Shown: positions 18,372-28,500, counted from the stretch's first letter. The stretch is 64,000 nucleotides of DNA from Nostocales cyanobacterium HT-58-2 (GCA_002163975.1 CP019636.1:3483001-3547000), one strand, 5' to 3'. The notes: generated by a model from the letters alone, not told the origin. A program made the numbers and translations.

Positions 18372-19406
18372 ATGAACACGTCAGATTCAGATAAAGCAAA
18401 ACGAATTGCATCTCCTTGGTGGCGCTGGCCTTTGGAAGCTCTATTTCCGGATAAAAAATTTGATGGACAATTCCAAAATCCAGGTAGCGAAGAGGTTTTT
18501 GATTTTGACTCAGTCATGGCATCTGTTGACCCAATCAGTATGATTGCATCTGAGATTGCCTATTATCCAAAAAATGATAAACGCGAATTTTTTACAGTCT
18601 TTATCTCTGGACTAGGACAACGTGAATCAGAGTCTTCAAAAAGAAGCCGTAGGTATGCTGAGACTCTGTTAACTGGCATCGCCAATCTGAACAACTCCTC
18701 TTTTCTTAAACAACATCCAATTATTGCTTGCATTAACCGATCTCTTGACTGGATTAATGCAGGTCTTGACTATATGGGTTTATCTGGTAGTCCCGCCATT
18801 GAAAATGCAGCAATTTTGATTACTTATGCCGTAAACAACTCAATACCTCTTAATATATCAGGTGATAGTCTTGGAACAATTTACTTGGCTAGAGCTATTA
18901 AGCTTGCTAAAACAATCTTTATTAGTGGACGCGCTAGGGTATTTGACTTTAAAGAACGACGAATTCAAGAACAGAAGTGGCAGCAGCGCACGAGTCAACT
19001 CATCAATGTTTGCACCTTCGGAAACGGCTATCGAAAATGGGTACTAGGTCCAAACTATATTATGGTTTTTACTGAAGGCGATGTATTACCACAGAAATTT
19101 GGAATGATACCCCAAAGAGCTATTAAGCAAAAACGAGACGATATAAAATTTTTGGTATTTCAGCGTATGTTTCCTAAAGGCAACTTTGAAGCCCATAACA
19201 TGATGTTTACAATCGAACTTCTTCGCCAAACTTTTAAAAAAAATCAAATTGAAGTTGGTGATTTTGTGGGTTTGTATAACAAACTCAATTCCGGTACGTT
19301 AGAAATTGCTACACCTGATGAAGTCGCATGGCCAAGCGATATGAAAAACTACGTATGGAATCCAGATAGCCTCAATTCAATTCCCTCTTTATCATCACAT
19401 TCATAA
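18372..19406 (+). CDS. Putative alpha/beta-hydrolase-like protein of unknown function
   Basis: 344 residues from the ATG at 18372 (MNTSDSDKAKRIASPWWRWP). The segment NISGDSLGTIYLARAIKLAK has the GxSxG nucleophile-elbow pattern (GDSLG) of lipases/esterases. FFTVFISGLGQRE near residue 80 could supply the preceding beta strand and oxyanion hole. A catalytic His may be in NFEAHNMMF, but this is a guess. No signal peptide. The family is not one I recognise. A terminator overlapping the upstream in-frame ATG at 18258 argues against that longer start. Flanked by repeats on both sides. Confidence 0.55.
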   Translation: MNTSDSDKAKRIASPWWRWPLEALFPDKKFDGQFQNPGSEEVFDFDSVMASVDPISMIASEIAYYPKNDKREFFTVFISGLGQRESESSKRSRRYAETLLTGIANLNNSSFLKQHPIIACINRSLDWINAGLDYMGLSGSPAIENAAILITYAVNNSIPLNISGDSLGTIYLARAIKLAKTIFISGRARVFDFKERRIQEQKWQQRTSQLINVCTFGNGYRKWVLGPNYIMVFTEGDVLPQKFGMIPQRAIKQKRDDIKFLVFQRMFPKGNFEAHNMMFTIELLRQTFKKNQIEVGDFVGLYNKLNSGTLEIATPDEVAWPSDMKNYVWNPDSLNSIPSLSSHS

Positions 19407-19694
19407 AAATATCAACGAGTCAGCATTGATGGATGCGTTAGCAAAGCGTAACGCATCCTACACGAATGGCAATCTTCCAATATTCTCTTTAGAGAAAGTT
19501 TACCCAGCCAGACAACACGAAAGCATCTTGTAGTTTAGTCATAACATTGCTGTGTTCTCTAAATGCAACCTCCTGCATTCTTAATGCATGAGCATAACAC
19601 ATCAATCGATTGCCAGAGAATACGAAAGCATCTTGCGGTTTAGTCATAACATGGTCGTGTTCTCTAAATGCAACCTCCTGCATTGTTAATGCAT
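19407..19694. repeat. REP palindrome plus two copies of a ~70-bp dispersed repeat
   Basis: A REP unit (GATGCGTTAGC...GCGTAACGCATCC) lies near 19427-19460. Then two ~70-bp units at 19519-19589 and 19624-19694 share AAGCATCTTG, GTTTAGTCATAACAT and TCTCTAAATGCAACCTCCTG, and end in the palindrome TGCATT-N3-AATGCA. Apparent short frames on the minus strand come from these repeats and are not genes. Confidence 0.7.
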
Positions 19695-19778
19695 CCTACG
19701 TGAATGGCGATGCTCCAAAGGAACTGCCCAAAGGGCATCGCACTAACATTAAAGCTCAATGACCATAAGCGCCTGTAG

Positions 19779-20460
19779 GATGCGTTAGCGCTAGCGTAAC
19801 GCATCAATGAATTGCCAGGGAATACTAAACCTATCACGGTTCTATCCCTATCCATGACTAACTACCGCAGAATCACCATCGCAGGTGGTACCTACTTCTT
19901 CACTCAAGTTACCCATCAGCGTTATCCTTGGCTATGCGGCAACACTGCTCGCACACTACTTCGAGATGCTATCACATACGTCCGCCAGAAATATCCATTT
20001 ACAATCGATGCGCTAGTGCTCCTGCCGGATCATCTTCATTGCATTTGGACATTGCCACCCGAAGACAGCGACTACACCACACGCTGGCGACTTATCAAAA
20101 CCTACGTTACAAAACACAGAACAACCACCATAGCAATTGATGCCAACATTAATGACTCACGGCAAAAACGGCAAGAAAGCAACCTCTGGCAGCGACGATT
20201 CTGGGAGCATTGGATTCGCGATGAGGCAGACTTTGTCCAACATTGTGATTACATCCATTACAATCCAGTGAAACATGAATTGTGTTCTGCACCCAGTCAA
20301 TGGGCATATTCTAGTTTTCATCGCTTTGTTGCACAGGGCATCTATGCGGCAGATTGGGGAGAGATGCAAGCACCGGAAATCGCAATAAATATTGAAGATG
20401 AGTGAGGGAGTTGGTTTGATAGATGCGTTACGAAGCGCGCTAACGCATCCTACGCGAATG
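19779..20460 (+). mobile_element. REP-RAYT unit: transposase flanked by inverted palindromes
   Basis: Left palindrome GATGCGTTAGCG-CTA-GCGTAACGCATC at 19780-19805. Right palindrome (GATGCGTTACGAAG...GCTAACGCATCC) at about 20421-20449. One RAYT gene lies between. The same palindrome family is scattered through the window, as expected if this transposase mobilises it. Confidence 0.7.
19854..20405 (+). CDS. REP-associated tyrosine transposase (RAYT, IS200-like Y1 family)
   Basis: 183 residues from the ATG at 19854. HUH motif H60-L-H62 in LLPDHLHCIW binds the metal; the nucleophilic tyrosine is in CDYIHYNPVKH (Y133). TYFFTQVTHQR at the start and LWQRRFWEHWIRDEADF before the Tyr helix are family hallmarks. 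RAYTs are single-strand nucleases that cut at REP palindromes; they are usually single-copy and domesticated-looking. The frame is intact. A deleted derivative lies 0.3 kb downstream. Confidence 0.9.
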   Translation: MTNYRRITIAGGTYFFTQVTHQRYPWLCGNTARTLLRDAITYVRQKYPFTIDALVLLPDHLHCIWTLPPEDSDYTTRWRLIKTYVTKHRTTTIAIDANINDSRQKRQESNLWQRRFWEHWIRDEADFVQHCDYIHYNPVKHELCSAPSQWAYSSFHRFVAQGIYAADWGEMQAPEIAINIEDE

Positions 20461-20554
20461 TCTGAATCCCTGCAACTCCATTGCAGGCAGTATCGAAAAT
20501 GCTGAGGCACATACGGACCATCGCGCCTCGGCGGGCACCCCGTGCGATCGCACT

Positions 20555-20622
20555 AAAACATGTTGCGGTGTTTAGTAATGACATTGCTGTGTTATCTAAA
20601 TGCAATCTCCTGCATTGTTATC
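20555..20622. repeat. Third copy of the ~70-bp dispersed repeat
   Basis: AAAACATGTTGCGG, TTTAGTAATGACATTGCTGTG and TCTAAATGCAATCTCCTGC match the units at 19519 and 19624 with substitutions. The terminal palindrome is degraded. It directly follows a GCGGGCACCCCGTGCGATCGC repeat. Confidence 0.6.
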
Positions 20623-20630
20623 TTATCTGT

Positions 20631-20905
20631 AGGATGCGTTAGCGATAGCGTAACGCATCAACCGATTGCTAGGGAATACTAAATTTATTTATTACAGTTC
20701 CATCCCTATCCATGATTAACTACTGCACAATCACCATCGCGGGTGACACCTACTTCTTCACTTAAGTCACCCATCAGCGTTATCGTTAGCTTTGCGGCAG
20801 ATTGGGGAGAGATACAAGCACGAGAAATTGCAATAAATATTGAGGGTGGGTGAGTTAGTTGGATAGATGCGTTACGCTAGCGCTAACGCATCCTACGTGA
20901 ATGAC
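20631..20905 (+). mobile_element. Internally deleted, non-autonomous derivative of the RAYT unit
   Basis: Left palindrome (GATGCGTTAGCGATAGCGTAACGCATC), the RAYT leader and first ~17 codons (ATG at 20712, stopped by TAA after TYFFT) join directly to the last ~60 bp of the RAYT gene, followed by the right palindrome. The junction TTTGCGGCAGATTGG corresponds to a 10-bp direct repeat CTATGCGGCA found at both deletion points in the intact gene (near 19933 and 20344). About 410 bp have therefore been lost by recombination or slippage between direct repeats. Confidence 0.8.
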
Positions 20906-21019
20906 TGAAGGCTTTATCAGGAAGGCTCAGATTGGTTTTAGGAAGCTGAGAAACCCACTTGTCCTAAATCGCCATAGGAAATTTGTTTAGCTGCACCGTT
21001 TTCAATATAAATAATCACT

Positions 21020-22138
21020 TTAATAATCGCTTACAACTAGACCAGGTGGACGAATAAGAATAATGTCCTCTGGATCTATACCATCCCGTGTAAACAGGAC
21101 TGGTGTATCTTCTTCAGGAATTCCCTCCATCAGCAAAGCAGCTAAACCCTGGTCAAATGCTTGTTTAATAGAACGACCAAACCCAACAGCAGAGTAGAAC
21201 TGAGCAGCAAATACCCTCGCTGCCCAATCGCCGATTGAATCATTCATGCCAATTGCAGCATCAACATGCTGCGTAACTGCTTTCGCTTGATTACTAGAAA
21301 AACAAGCATTGAAGATAACCACACGAATATTGTCATTGAAAGTTTTCATGGTAGTGACTATAGCTTCCTTACTGACTAATTTAGTTTTGCCATCATCAGT
21401 TTGAAAAACTAATTCATCGCTACTCGAACCATGTCCGCTAAAATGAACCACATAAGGTTTATATTCATTTAATGCTTGAAGAAAATCAGAAGAACGTACT
21501 GCCCAACTGGATACGAGATCAACAGAATCTCTATACTCTGATGCTCTAATTTTCTGTGTGATCAAGCGTATTTCTTCATCCAACCGAAGTTGATTCTGGT
21601 CAATGGGATTTGATGCTACAAAGAGGACTTTGATTTTTTCTGGTAAACGAGCTAAATCAATTACTAGACGGCTATCTGTAAGCTGTCTTTTAAGTTGTGC
21701 TTGTTTCTCAGTTTCACGAGTAACTGTACGTACATGACGTAACTCCTCATCTTGACGAAGTTTGGCATGAGTGTCTCGCTTCTTCTGCTCTTGAGCTCGT
21801 TTATTTTGTTCTTGGTCTTGCTTCTTTTGCTTTTGTTTCTCGGCTTGCTCCAAACTCTGTAAATTCCGGTATATGTCAGCCATCTTTACAGAAACCCTAG
21901 TCTCTAGGTCAGCAATTTTCTTGTGACACTGTGCTAAATCTTTGTGTTTTAAATCAATTTGCCGTCGCTTGGACTGCTGAGTACTTAAACTTGTACTGCT
22001 CGTAATACTTTGACTGAGTGAAGATATATCACCTTGAAGTTGTGAAGATTTTTTGCGCTCACAAGCAAGATCTTTTTCTAAGTTAGCTTTTTCTTTCTTG
22101 AGGCGTGTAATGGTTGAACGGTAAGAGTCGATGGACAT
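21020..22138 (-). CDS. CHAT-domain (caspase-like) protein with long N-terminal coiled coil
   Basis: 372 residues. Residues 1-155 are charged heptad-rich coiled coil (Lys/Gln/Glu, for example LEQAEKQKQKKQDQEQ). Residues ~168-345 form a CHAT peptidase domain: IKVLFVASNPIDQNQLRLDEEI, catalytic His236 in VVHFSGHGSSSDELVF, and catalytic Cys279 in VVIFNACFSS. Family knowledge: CHAT proteases are clan CD peptidases related to caspases and often act as effectors in bacterial conflict or cell-death systems. Cyanobacteria carry many. No sensor or substrate gene adjoins it, so the trigger is unknown. It is the only gene between repeat-rich blocks. Confidence 0.85.
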   Translation of the reverse strand: MSIDSYRSTITRLKKEKANLEKDLACERKKSSQLQGDISSLSQSITSSTSLSTQQSKRRQIDLKHKDLAQCHKKIADLETRVSVKMADIYRNLQSLEQAEKQKQKKQDQEQNKRAQEQKKRDTHAKLRQDEELRHVRTVTRETEKQAQLKRQLTDSRLVIDLARLPEKIKVLFVASNPIDQNQLRLDEEIRLITQKIRASEYRDSVDLVSSWAVRSSDFLQALNEYKPYVVHFSGHGSSSDELVFQTDDGKTKLVSKEAIVTTMKTFNDNIRVVIFNACFSSNQAKAVTQHVDAAIGMNDSIGDWAARVFAAQFYSAVGFGRSIKQAFDQGLAALLMEGIPEEDTPVLFTRDGIDPEDIILIRPPGLVVSDY

Positions 22139-22590
22139 GAAGCGAATTTAAGAAAGCTGAATAGTAGTAAATTGTTTCTATTATATCTCAGTATTTCCGT
22201 ATGTGTAAGCATAATTGGCAACTCGACTTGATACTAAGATGCAGTAAACAACCTCAAATTTACTGCCTTCACTGATAGCCTAAGCAGCCTAACTTCCAAG
22301 TCATTCTCGACAGTATCGTTATATTCTTAGCTTTTTAACTTACTTATCAATTAAAGAACAAGTGTTGGCTTTAACACAAAATTAGGCGATGAATGCAATG
22401 CGATTACAAAGATAATCGTGCTTTGTGTTTCTCTACTGACTTGTCCTACAACAAAAATCAAAAGGAATCGGTGCTGTCTGCACCAAACAACTCTCTTAGA
22501 AACGCTTTGCGATGTCTGACGACAAGGTGCTTTTTGTCTACGCCCGACTTATCAATTCATATCGTCTCCCTGCAGAAGTTCACGCACTCA
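22139..22590. other. Intergenic upstream of the CHAT gene
   Basis: AT-rich, no convincing gene. A 69-codon plus frame at 22393 has no ribosome site and no recognisable composition. It must carry the CHAT gene promoter next to 22139. Confidence 0.45.
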
Positions 22591-22725
22591 TCGCAACACT
22601 AAAACATCCTGCGGTTTTGTATTTGCATCGCCATACCATCTAAACGCAACCTCCTGCATTGTTAATGCATCGGCTTGCATTGCTAATACACTAGTCTGCA
22701 TTGCGAATGCATCGACCTGCAAACA
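22591..22725. repeat. Fourth ~70-bp dispersed repeat, extended by 21-bp tandem units
   Basis: CTAAAACATCCTGCGGTTTTG and CTAAACGCAACCTCCTGC match the dispersed repeat. Its terminal palindrome is then amplified as three 21-bp units (22653-22715) of the form CTGCATTGYTAATGCATCGG, plus a partial fourth. The same 21-bp period recurs at 51.2 kb. Confidence 0.75.
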
Positions 22726-22828
22726 TTAGCCCACTCTTTTCCTAACTTTGTCTTTAAAAATCTCACCTTACTGTTATTTTTTTGTTTGAATGGGCACCTT
22801 AAATATATACCTTATCACGTATAAATCT

Positions 22829-23212
22829 ATGCCTAGTCAAGATACAACACGTCGTTTGCGCCCTCAAATGATTAGTCAAGATATTGACTCATTCCACGGT
22901 TTACAAACCATCAGCACCTACAACACAAGCCGTTCGGATGCTTCTGTAGCAAACTTAGAGAATGCTTATCAGGCTATGTTGACACTACAACAAGCAGAAA
23001 CCGAGAAACTAGCTTTATACCGTGCTGCTGCTGATGCTGCCCGATTAGCAGAATGGGAATTTCACAATGCGGTATTAGCCATGAAAGAAGCTGTGCGCGG
23101 GCAATATGGATCTGACAGCAATCAAGCCCAAGCGGTTGGACTGAAGAAAAAATCAGAACGCAAACGTCCCACCCGCAAAAAGTCAGTTACGGCTGCAAGT
23201 TCTTCAATTTAA
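22829..23212 (+). CDS. Small helical protein with basic tail, unknown function
   Basis: 127 residues from the ATG at 22829 (MPSQDTTRRLRPQMISQDI); an upstream in-frame ATG at 22790 is possible. The middle is alpha-helical and Ala rich (NLENAYQAMLTLQQAETEK, AADAARLAEWEFHNAVLAMKEAVRGQYG). The end is strongly basic (KKKSERKRPTRKKS), as in nucleic acid-binding or condensing proteins. Similar short proteins are common in filamentous cyanobacteria, but I know of no function. It directly follows the 21-bp repeats. Confidence 0.6.
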   Translation: MPSQDTTRRLRPQMISQDIDSFHGLQTISTYNTSRSDASVANLENAYQAMLTLQQAETEKLALYRAAADAARLAEWEFHNAVLAMKEAVRGQYGSDSNQAQAVGLKKKSERKRPTRKKSVTAASSSI

Positions 23213-23296
23213 CATGAGTTTGTGTAGGGCGATTGCTCTTGGAAAAAGGTTAGCGATGGCTCATATAGTAACTCAACTTATTACCTTTACTCAGAC

Positions 23297-23333
23297 AGCA
23301 TGGGTTACGCTTCGCTAACCCATCCTACATTTC
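23297..23333. repeat. REP-like palindrome, second family
   Basis: ATGGGTTACGCTTCGCTAACCCAT with flanks ACAGC and CCTACATTT. Near-identical copies are at 25373-25405 and, degraded, at 30655-30690 and 4892-4925. Confidence 0.7.
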
Positions 23334-23350
23334 TTCACTGACCTCAACCG

Positions 23351-24325
23351 TTAGACGGCACTCTCTTGAAGGGAAAGTTTTGATATGCAAGACCTGCGAC
23401 GGTAAATACCGGGTGCAACTCCAGCCCAACGTTTGAAGGATTTGCGAAACGCTACTTCTGATTCATATCCCACTTGAGTAGCAATTTCTCGAATCCCTAG
23501 TTGGCTCTCTCTGAGTAAATCTGCAGCTTTCATCATACGCCAACTGGTTAAATATCGCATTGGCGACTGACCTACCAATTGTACAAAACGTGCGGCAAAG
23601 GCAGAACGAGACATAGGAATCTTCTGGGCAAGTGATGCAACTGTCCAGAATTTTTCGGGATAGCGATGCATCAGTGATAGGGAAATTCCAATCTCTGCAT
23701 CAGTCAAAGCACATAACCAGTTTCCCTGTTTTTTTGACAGTCCATTGATGTAGGCGCGAACGGCTTGAATAAATAGCACATCTATTAAACGAGCTACTAG
23801 ATTCTGACAGCCGAGTTGACCGATGGCGATTTCAGAAGCAATAAACTGCAAAGTCGTTTCCAGCCAGGGTACCAGTTGTCCCGCTTCATTCTTGATATGG
23901 ATAAGCGGTGGTAGGGCTAATAAAAGCGGGTTGTGGTGGCGATCGCCCTGAAACTGGAAGCACCCAGAGACAAGTTCTGTCTCTTGACCATTTCCACCAT
24001 AAGAAATCTGTTTGTAACCGTGATTTGGTTGAATGACAATGACCTTTTCAAGATCAACCACTGGACTAGCCAGATCGTCACAAACAATATGTTCATGACC
24101 TTGGAGTAATATCACTAGATCTCCACTCGCTAGCGGGATGGGTGGGAATTGACCGTTCAACAACAGCCAGCATTGTCCTCGCATGACAATGTGAAACACC
24201 GCTTCATCATCGTCATCATTGGGGATGCGAATCCCCCAAGGGGATGTGAATTGAAAGTAGGCAGCATGAGTACTCTCCAAGCGCACAGGTTGTAGGATAT
24301 CTGTCAGTGCATCTGGTATTAACAT
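23351..24325 (-). CDS. AraC-family transcriptional regulator with N-terminal cupin
   Basis: 324 residues. Residues ~20-110 form a cupin-like sensor (AVFHIVMRGQCWLLLNGQFPPIPLASGDLVILLQGHEHIV). Residues ~215-310 are the AraC double helix-turn-helix: FWTVASLAQKIPMSRSAFAARF, then SQLGIREIATQVGYESEVAFRKSFKRWAGVAPGIYRR. The cupin_6/AraC arrangement usually controls a neighbouring oxidoreductase. It is divergent from the NmrA-like gene, with a 118-bp shared upstream region, so that gene is the likely target. The ligand is unknown. Confidence 0.92.
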   Translation of the reverse strand: MLIPDALTDILQPVRLESTHAAYFQFTSPWGIRIPNDDDDEAVFHIVMRGQCWLLLNGQFPPIPLASGDLVILLQGHEHIVCDDLASPVVDLEKVIVIQPNHGYKQISYGGNGQETELVSGCFQFQGDRHHNPLLLALPPLIHIKNEAGQLVPWLETTLQFIASEIAIGQLGCQNLVARLIDVLFIQAVRAYINGLSKKQGNWLCALTDAEIGISLSLMHRYPEKFWTVASLAQKIPMSRSAFAARFVQLVGQSPMRYLTSWRMMKAADLLRESQLGIREIATQVGYESEVAFRKSFKRWAGVAPGIYRRRSCISKLSLQESAV

Positions 24326-24443
24326 CTATATTTATATTCTTTGGACGACTGGCTATAAATTAGAGACTATTAAACATTATCTGACCGTAATTTTACTGCT
24401 TATCATAGTGCTTGAATAAGTTCTTGCTTAAAAGGAATACAGA

Positions 24444-25322
24444 ATGTCCATCGTGGTCACTACCCCAACGGGTAATATTGGTCGCCATGTGGTGCGTGAG
24501 CTAATGAATGCTGGTAAATCCATCCGTGTGATCGTCCGTAACCCTAACAAACTTGGTGCTGATGTGCGTGCCTACGCCAAGATTGTTCAAGGTTCGATTG
24601 ATGATGCTGCAATTCTTACAGAAGCACTCAATGGTGCAGAAGCCCTATTTTGGTGTGTTCCGCAAAGCAATACTCAGGAAAATGTGCTGGAGTATTATTT
24701 ACATTTCGCTAGAGCGGCAGCAACTGCAATTCAACAGACTGGAACACCACGAATCGTTGCTGTGTCTAGTGGTGGCAAAGGAATAGCAAAGAATGCAGGA
24801 CCAATTTCTGCACTCCACGCAATAGATGATGTGCTTGATGCAACTGGTGCGGCAATCAAGTATCTACGCTGTGGTCACTTCATGGACAACCTTCTCTGGC
24901 AGGTTGAGCCAATTGTGCAGCAGGGAGTGTTTTTCTATCCTCTTCCTAGTGACTTTCCAATACCAATGGTTGCGACTTGTGATATCGGTGCGATGGCTGT
25001 TAGATGGCTGATACATCAGGATTGGTTAGGGCAAAGTGGTATTGGGGTGCATGGTCCTGAAGATTTTTCGCTCAACCAGGTTGCTGAAACTTTGAGCAAA
25101 GCGTTCAGCAAACCTGTGCGGTTTCAACCTGTTCCACCCAAAGCTTACTATGAATCCATTCTGTCACACGGTTCTAGCCCTGCATTTGCTCAAAGTCTGG
25201 TTGATATGTTTGCAGCAGTTGCAGAAGGAATTTATCGCGCTGAACCGCGTACATTAGACACAACAACCCCAACCACATTGAGACAGTGGGTTGAAAATGT
25301 GATGCTTCCTGTTGCACTCTAG
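24444..25322 (+). CDS. NmrA-like NAD(P)-binding oxidoreductase (atypical SDR)
   Basis: 292 residues. The Rossmann motif VVTTPTGNIGRHVVRELMNAG (TGxxGxxV form) at the N-terminus binds NAD(P). RVIVRNPNKLG would contact the adenosine ribose/phosphate. IVQGSIDDAAILTEALNGAEALFW and IVAVSSGGKG are typical of NmrA/quinone-reductase-2-like proteins. Members act as reductases or redox sensors. Divergent from the AraC regulator, which probably controls it. The start has AAGGAA upstream. Confidence 0.88.
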   Translation: MSIVVTTPTGNIGRHVVRELMNAGKSIRVIVRNPNKLGADVRAYAKIVQGSIDDAAILTEALNGAEALFWCVPQSNTQENVLEYYLHFARAAATAIQQTGTPRIVAVSSGGKGIAKNAGPISALHAIDDVLDATGAAIKYLRCGHFMDNLLWQVEPIVQQGVFFYPLPSDFPIPMVATCDIGAMAVRWLIHQDWLGQSGIGVHGPEDFSLNQVAETLSKAFSKPVRFQPVPPKAYYESILSHGSSPAFAQSLVDMFAAVAEGIYRAEPRTLDTTTPTTLRQWVENVMLPVAL

Positions 25323-25327
25323 ACTTT

Positions 25328-25410
25328 TGTAGGATGCGTTAGTCTTTGAGTACAGCATTAATTGGTCGGACAGCATGGGTTACGCTTCGCTAACCCATCC
25401 TACATTTATT
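25328..25410. repeat. REP fragments downstream of the NmrA-like gene
   Basis: A half unit of the first REP family (TAGGATGCGTTAG) is followed by a complete second-family palindrome (25373-25405). A short CTGCTCC triplication lies near 25490. Confidence 0.6.
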
Positions 25411-25549
25411 CAGGAGTTATATCATGTCCGCTAAATTAGTTATGATTCCCGCATCCATGCAAAAATCGGGAAAACCTCTTTCCCCCTGCTCCCTGCTCCC
25501 TGCTCCCCTGCGGTCTTAATGATAAGTCTTTAACCGGACGCGATATTAG

Positions 25550-28500
25550 TTAACTGCTGGTTTCCTCAACTGCACCCAATGCCAAGAGTGTCGCGCGCTG
25601 CGCCTCGCTTAAACCTACAGTTCCCGTAATATTCATTCCTTCATAAGGTCTTGGACTTCTGAGAATTTTTATACACTCGCCCGTTTCGATATTCCAAAGT
25701 CGGATTGTTTGGTCTTCGCTGCTGGTGGCAAGAAGCTCACCTTGGTGAGAGTCTATAAATTTGACTGCATAAATCCATCGTGTGTGACCTTGAAGAACTT
25801 TCAAGCACTCTCTTGTTTCCAAATCCCAAATTCTCACAGTTTTGTCGCTACTTGCACTTGCTAGCAGGCGACCATCAAAACTGTAAGCCACACTAATAAC
25901 AGCGCCAGAATGTCCATGCAGAGTTGAGAGACACTCTCCAGTCTTAACATCCCACATTTTTATTGTTTTATCTTCGCTACCGCTTGCTAAAGTTTTTCCA
26001 TCTGGACTAAAAACAGCTGACCAAATGGGTCTTGTGTGTCCCGTATACATTTTGATGCACTGTCCTGTCTGCACATCCCAAGCTCGAATCAGGAAATCAG
26101 CACCAGTACTGATCAAGAGTTTACCATCGTGACTAAAAATCACTGTTGCGACAGCAGCGGTATCATGTTGAAAGAGATGCAAACATTGCCCAGTATGCAC
26201 ATCCCATATTCGCACTTGTTTGTCACTACCACCACTAGCGAGGGTTTGCCCATCAGGACTAAAGGCGACTGAAAGCACCCAATCTGTATGTCCCTGCAAA
26301 ATTTGCCGACACTCCCCAGTTTGAATATTCCAAATTCTGATTATTTCGTCAGAACTACCGCTTGCCAAAGTTTGACCATCGGGACTGAAAGCGAGATAAC
26401 GTATCCAATTGGTGTGACCTTTGAGAGTTTTAAGACACGTGCCAGTATTGATATCCCAAAGTTTGATGATTTGGTCTTCACTACCACTGGCTAGAATTGG
26501 AGAGTTGGAAGAATGATTGCGTGGAGAGACGGCTAATGCCCAGATGCCGCTACCATATCCGTAAAAGGTGCGGAAACATTTTCCTGTGCGAATATCCCAG
26601 AGTTTTATTGTTTGGTTGTCATCACTGGCTATCAAATGTTGTCCGTTGGGAGTGAAGGCAAGCGATCGCAAAGTATTTGTGTGTCCTTGTAATACTTTTA
26701 TACATTCTCCACTATGAATATTCCACACTCTAATAGTTGTGTCACCACTACCACTGGCGATGGTATTGCCGTCATTACTACAAACAACACACCAAACCTG
26801 GTTTGTATGCTCTTGGAGTTTATGCAGACATTCCCCTGTTGACACATCCCAAATCCTCACAGTGCCATCTGCACCACCACTGACGAGTTTTGTACCATCA
26901 GTACTAAATACGACAGAAAACACCTTACGAATATGTCCTCGCAAAGTTTTCAAACATTCGCTAGTGTTGATATCCCAAAGTTTAATTGTCTGGTCATGGC
27001 TACCACTGGCGATCGTTCGACCATCAGAACTGCAAGCAACAGAGTGAATCCAATCCGTATGTCCTCGCAGTTTTTTTATACACTCTCCACTCTGGATATC
27101 CAAGAGATTGATAGTTTGGTCAATACCGCCACTGGCAAGGATGGGATGAGAGCCACTTGAGTTTGGCTGTTCAAGCAAAGCTACAGACCAAACAAAGCCA
27201 CTATGACCTCCAAATACTTGCAAACATTCACCTGCTAAATTCCACTGCTTGACTGTTTGGTCATCGCTTGCACTAAAAAAGGTTTGACCGTCGGCGCTAA
27301 ATACAATCGAACGTACCCATCCTGCGTGTGCTTCCCAAGTTAAGCGTTGTTGTCCATCTGTTGCTTGCCATAAAGAAATTTTGCCGTCGGTATCCCCGGT
27401 TGCAAGAAGATGACCATCTGGACTGACTGCTACTGTAAAAATGTAGCTGAGATTGGCAGTAAAAGTAGATTTTGCCAGGTCCGAATGAGCGAAGTTTGTT
27501 TGATGTAGGTCTACACCTTTTAAATCTGCTTGCCAAATTGTTAGACCAGAAAAGTCATGACCACTTAAATCCACGTTTAGCTGACGAAGCAAATTGATAG
27601 TATTTCCGCTGACATATCCTGTTTCAATTGTTTTTTTACCACGCAATGAAGAAATAATTGGCATCAAGTGACTTTCCAGCTTATTTAAATTACCAAAGAT
27701 AGAAAGTAGCTGTTGAATAACAGGGTTAAGAATCAGGTAAATTTGAATTTCTTTTATGTAGTCTTTTGCCGAAGCTTTGATAAGCGCATGAGTTTTGAAA
27801 AGACAAACCTCTTGAGTTTCAACTTCACTACATACTTTTTGAATCAGGCGACTGGTCATATACTCCATGAGTACAGGTTGCAGCGTAAATAAACTGCTTC
27901 CTTTTTCAAGGAGGGTAGGTGTAGCCTTATCAAGTAGACATCGTCTCTCCAAAGCTTGCAGTGCTTCTAGCAGTTGAGCATTAGAAATAGGAGAGAGTAA
28001 ATCAGATTGTATTTCTGCAAATGTGACAGCTTCGCGGTTAATTGCCAACCAATACATAATTTCTTGTTCAATCGTTGACAAACGCTGAAATTGCTGCTCG
28101 ATGATGTCTTGAATATCACCAAATACGACTGTCCCTTGAGAGAGAAACCTGGAAATATTACTGTCAAATAAATCTCGAATTGTTGTTGCTACAATTTTCA
28201 GTGCTAGCGGATTTCCTGCATAGGATTGAATTAAATTTTGCCAGTCATGTGTTGAAGCTGTGAAATTTCCTTTGCAGTGAAAAATCTTTTGTCCATCCAC
28301 TGTTGATAAACCAGATAATTGTATAGAGCGAACAGGTAAAATTTCACCTTCTAGAACTGCAACTTCTCTGGGCTTTTCTCGGCTTGTTAGCACCAAGCAA
28401 CTTTGATGGCGCGACTCACCAATTCGCTGAAAAAGTTCGCCATATTCTTCATATCCTGTTCGGTATTGTCCTGTACGATGACCTAGTTCACTGCTACAGA

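Noticed and set aside
19489..19683. 64-codon minus frame with an internal duplication (MQEVAFREH...)
   Set aside because: The duplication is the ~70-bp dispersed DNA repeat; no start signal.
22393..22602. 69-codon plus frame upstream of the repeats
   Set aside because: No ribosome site, no coherent secondary structure pattern, and it ends inside a repeat.
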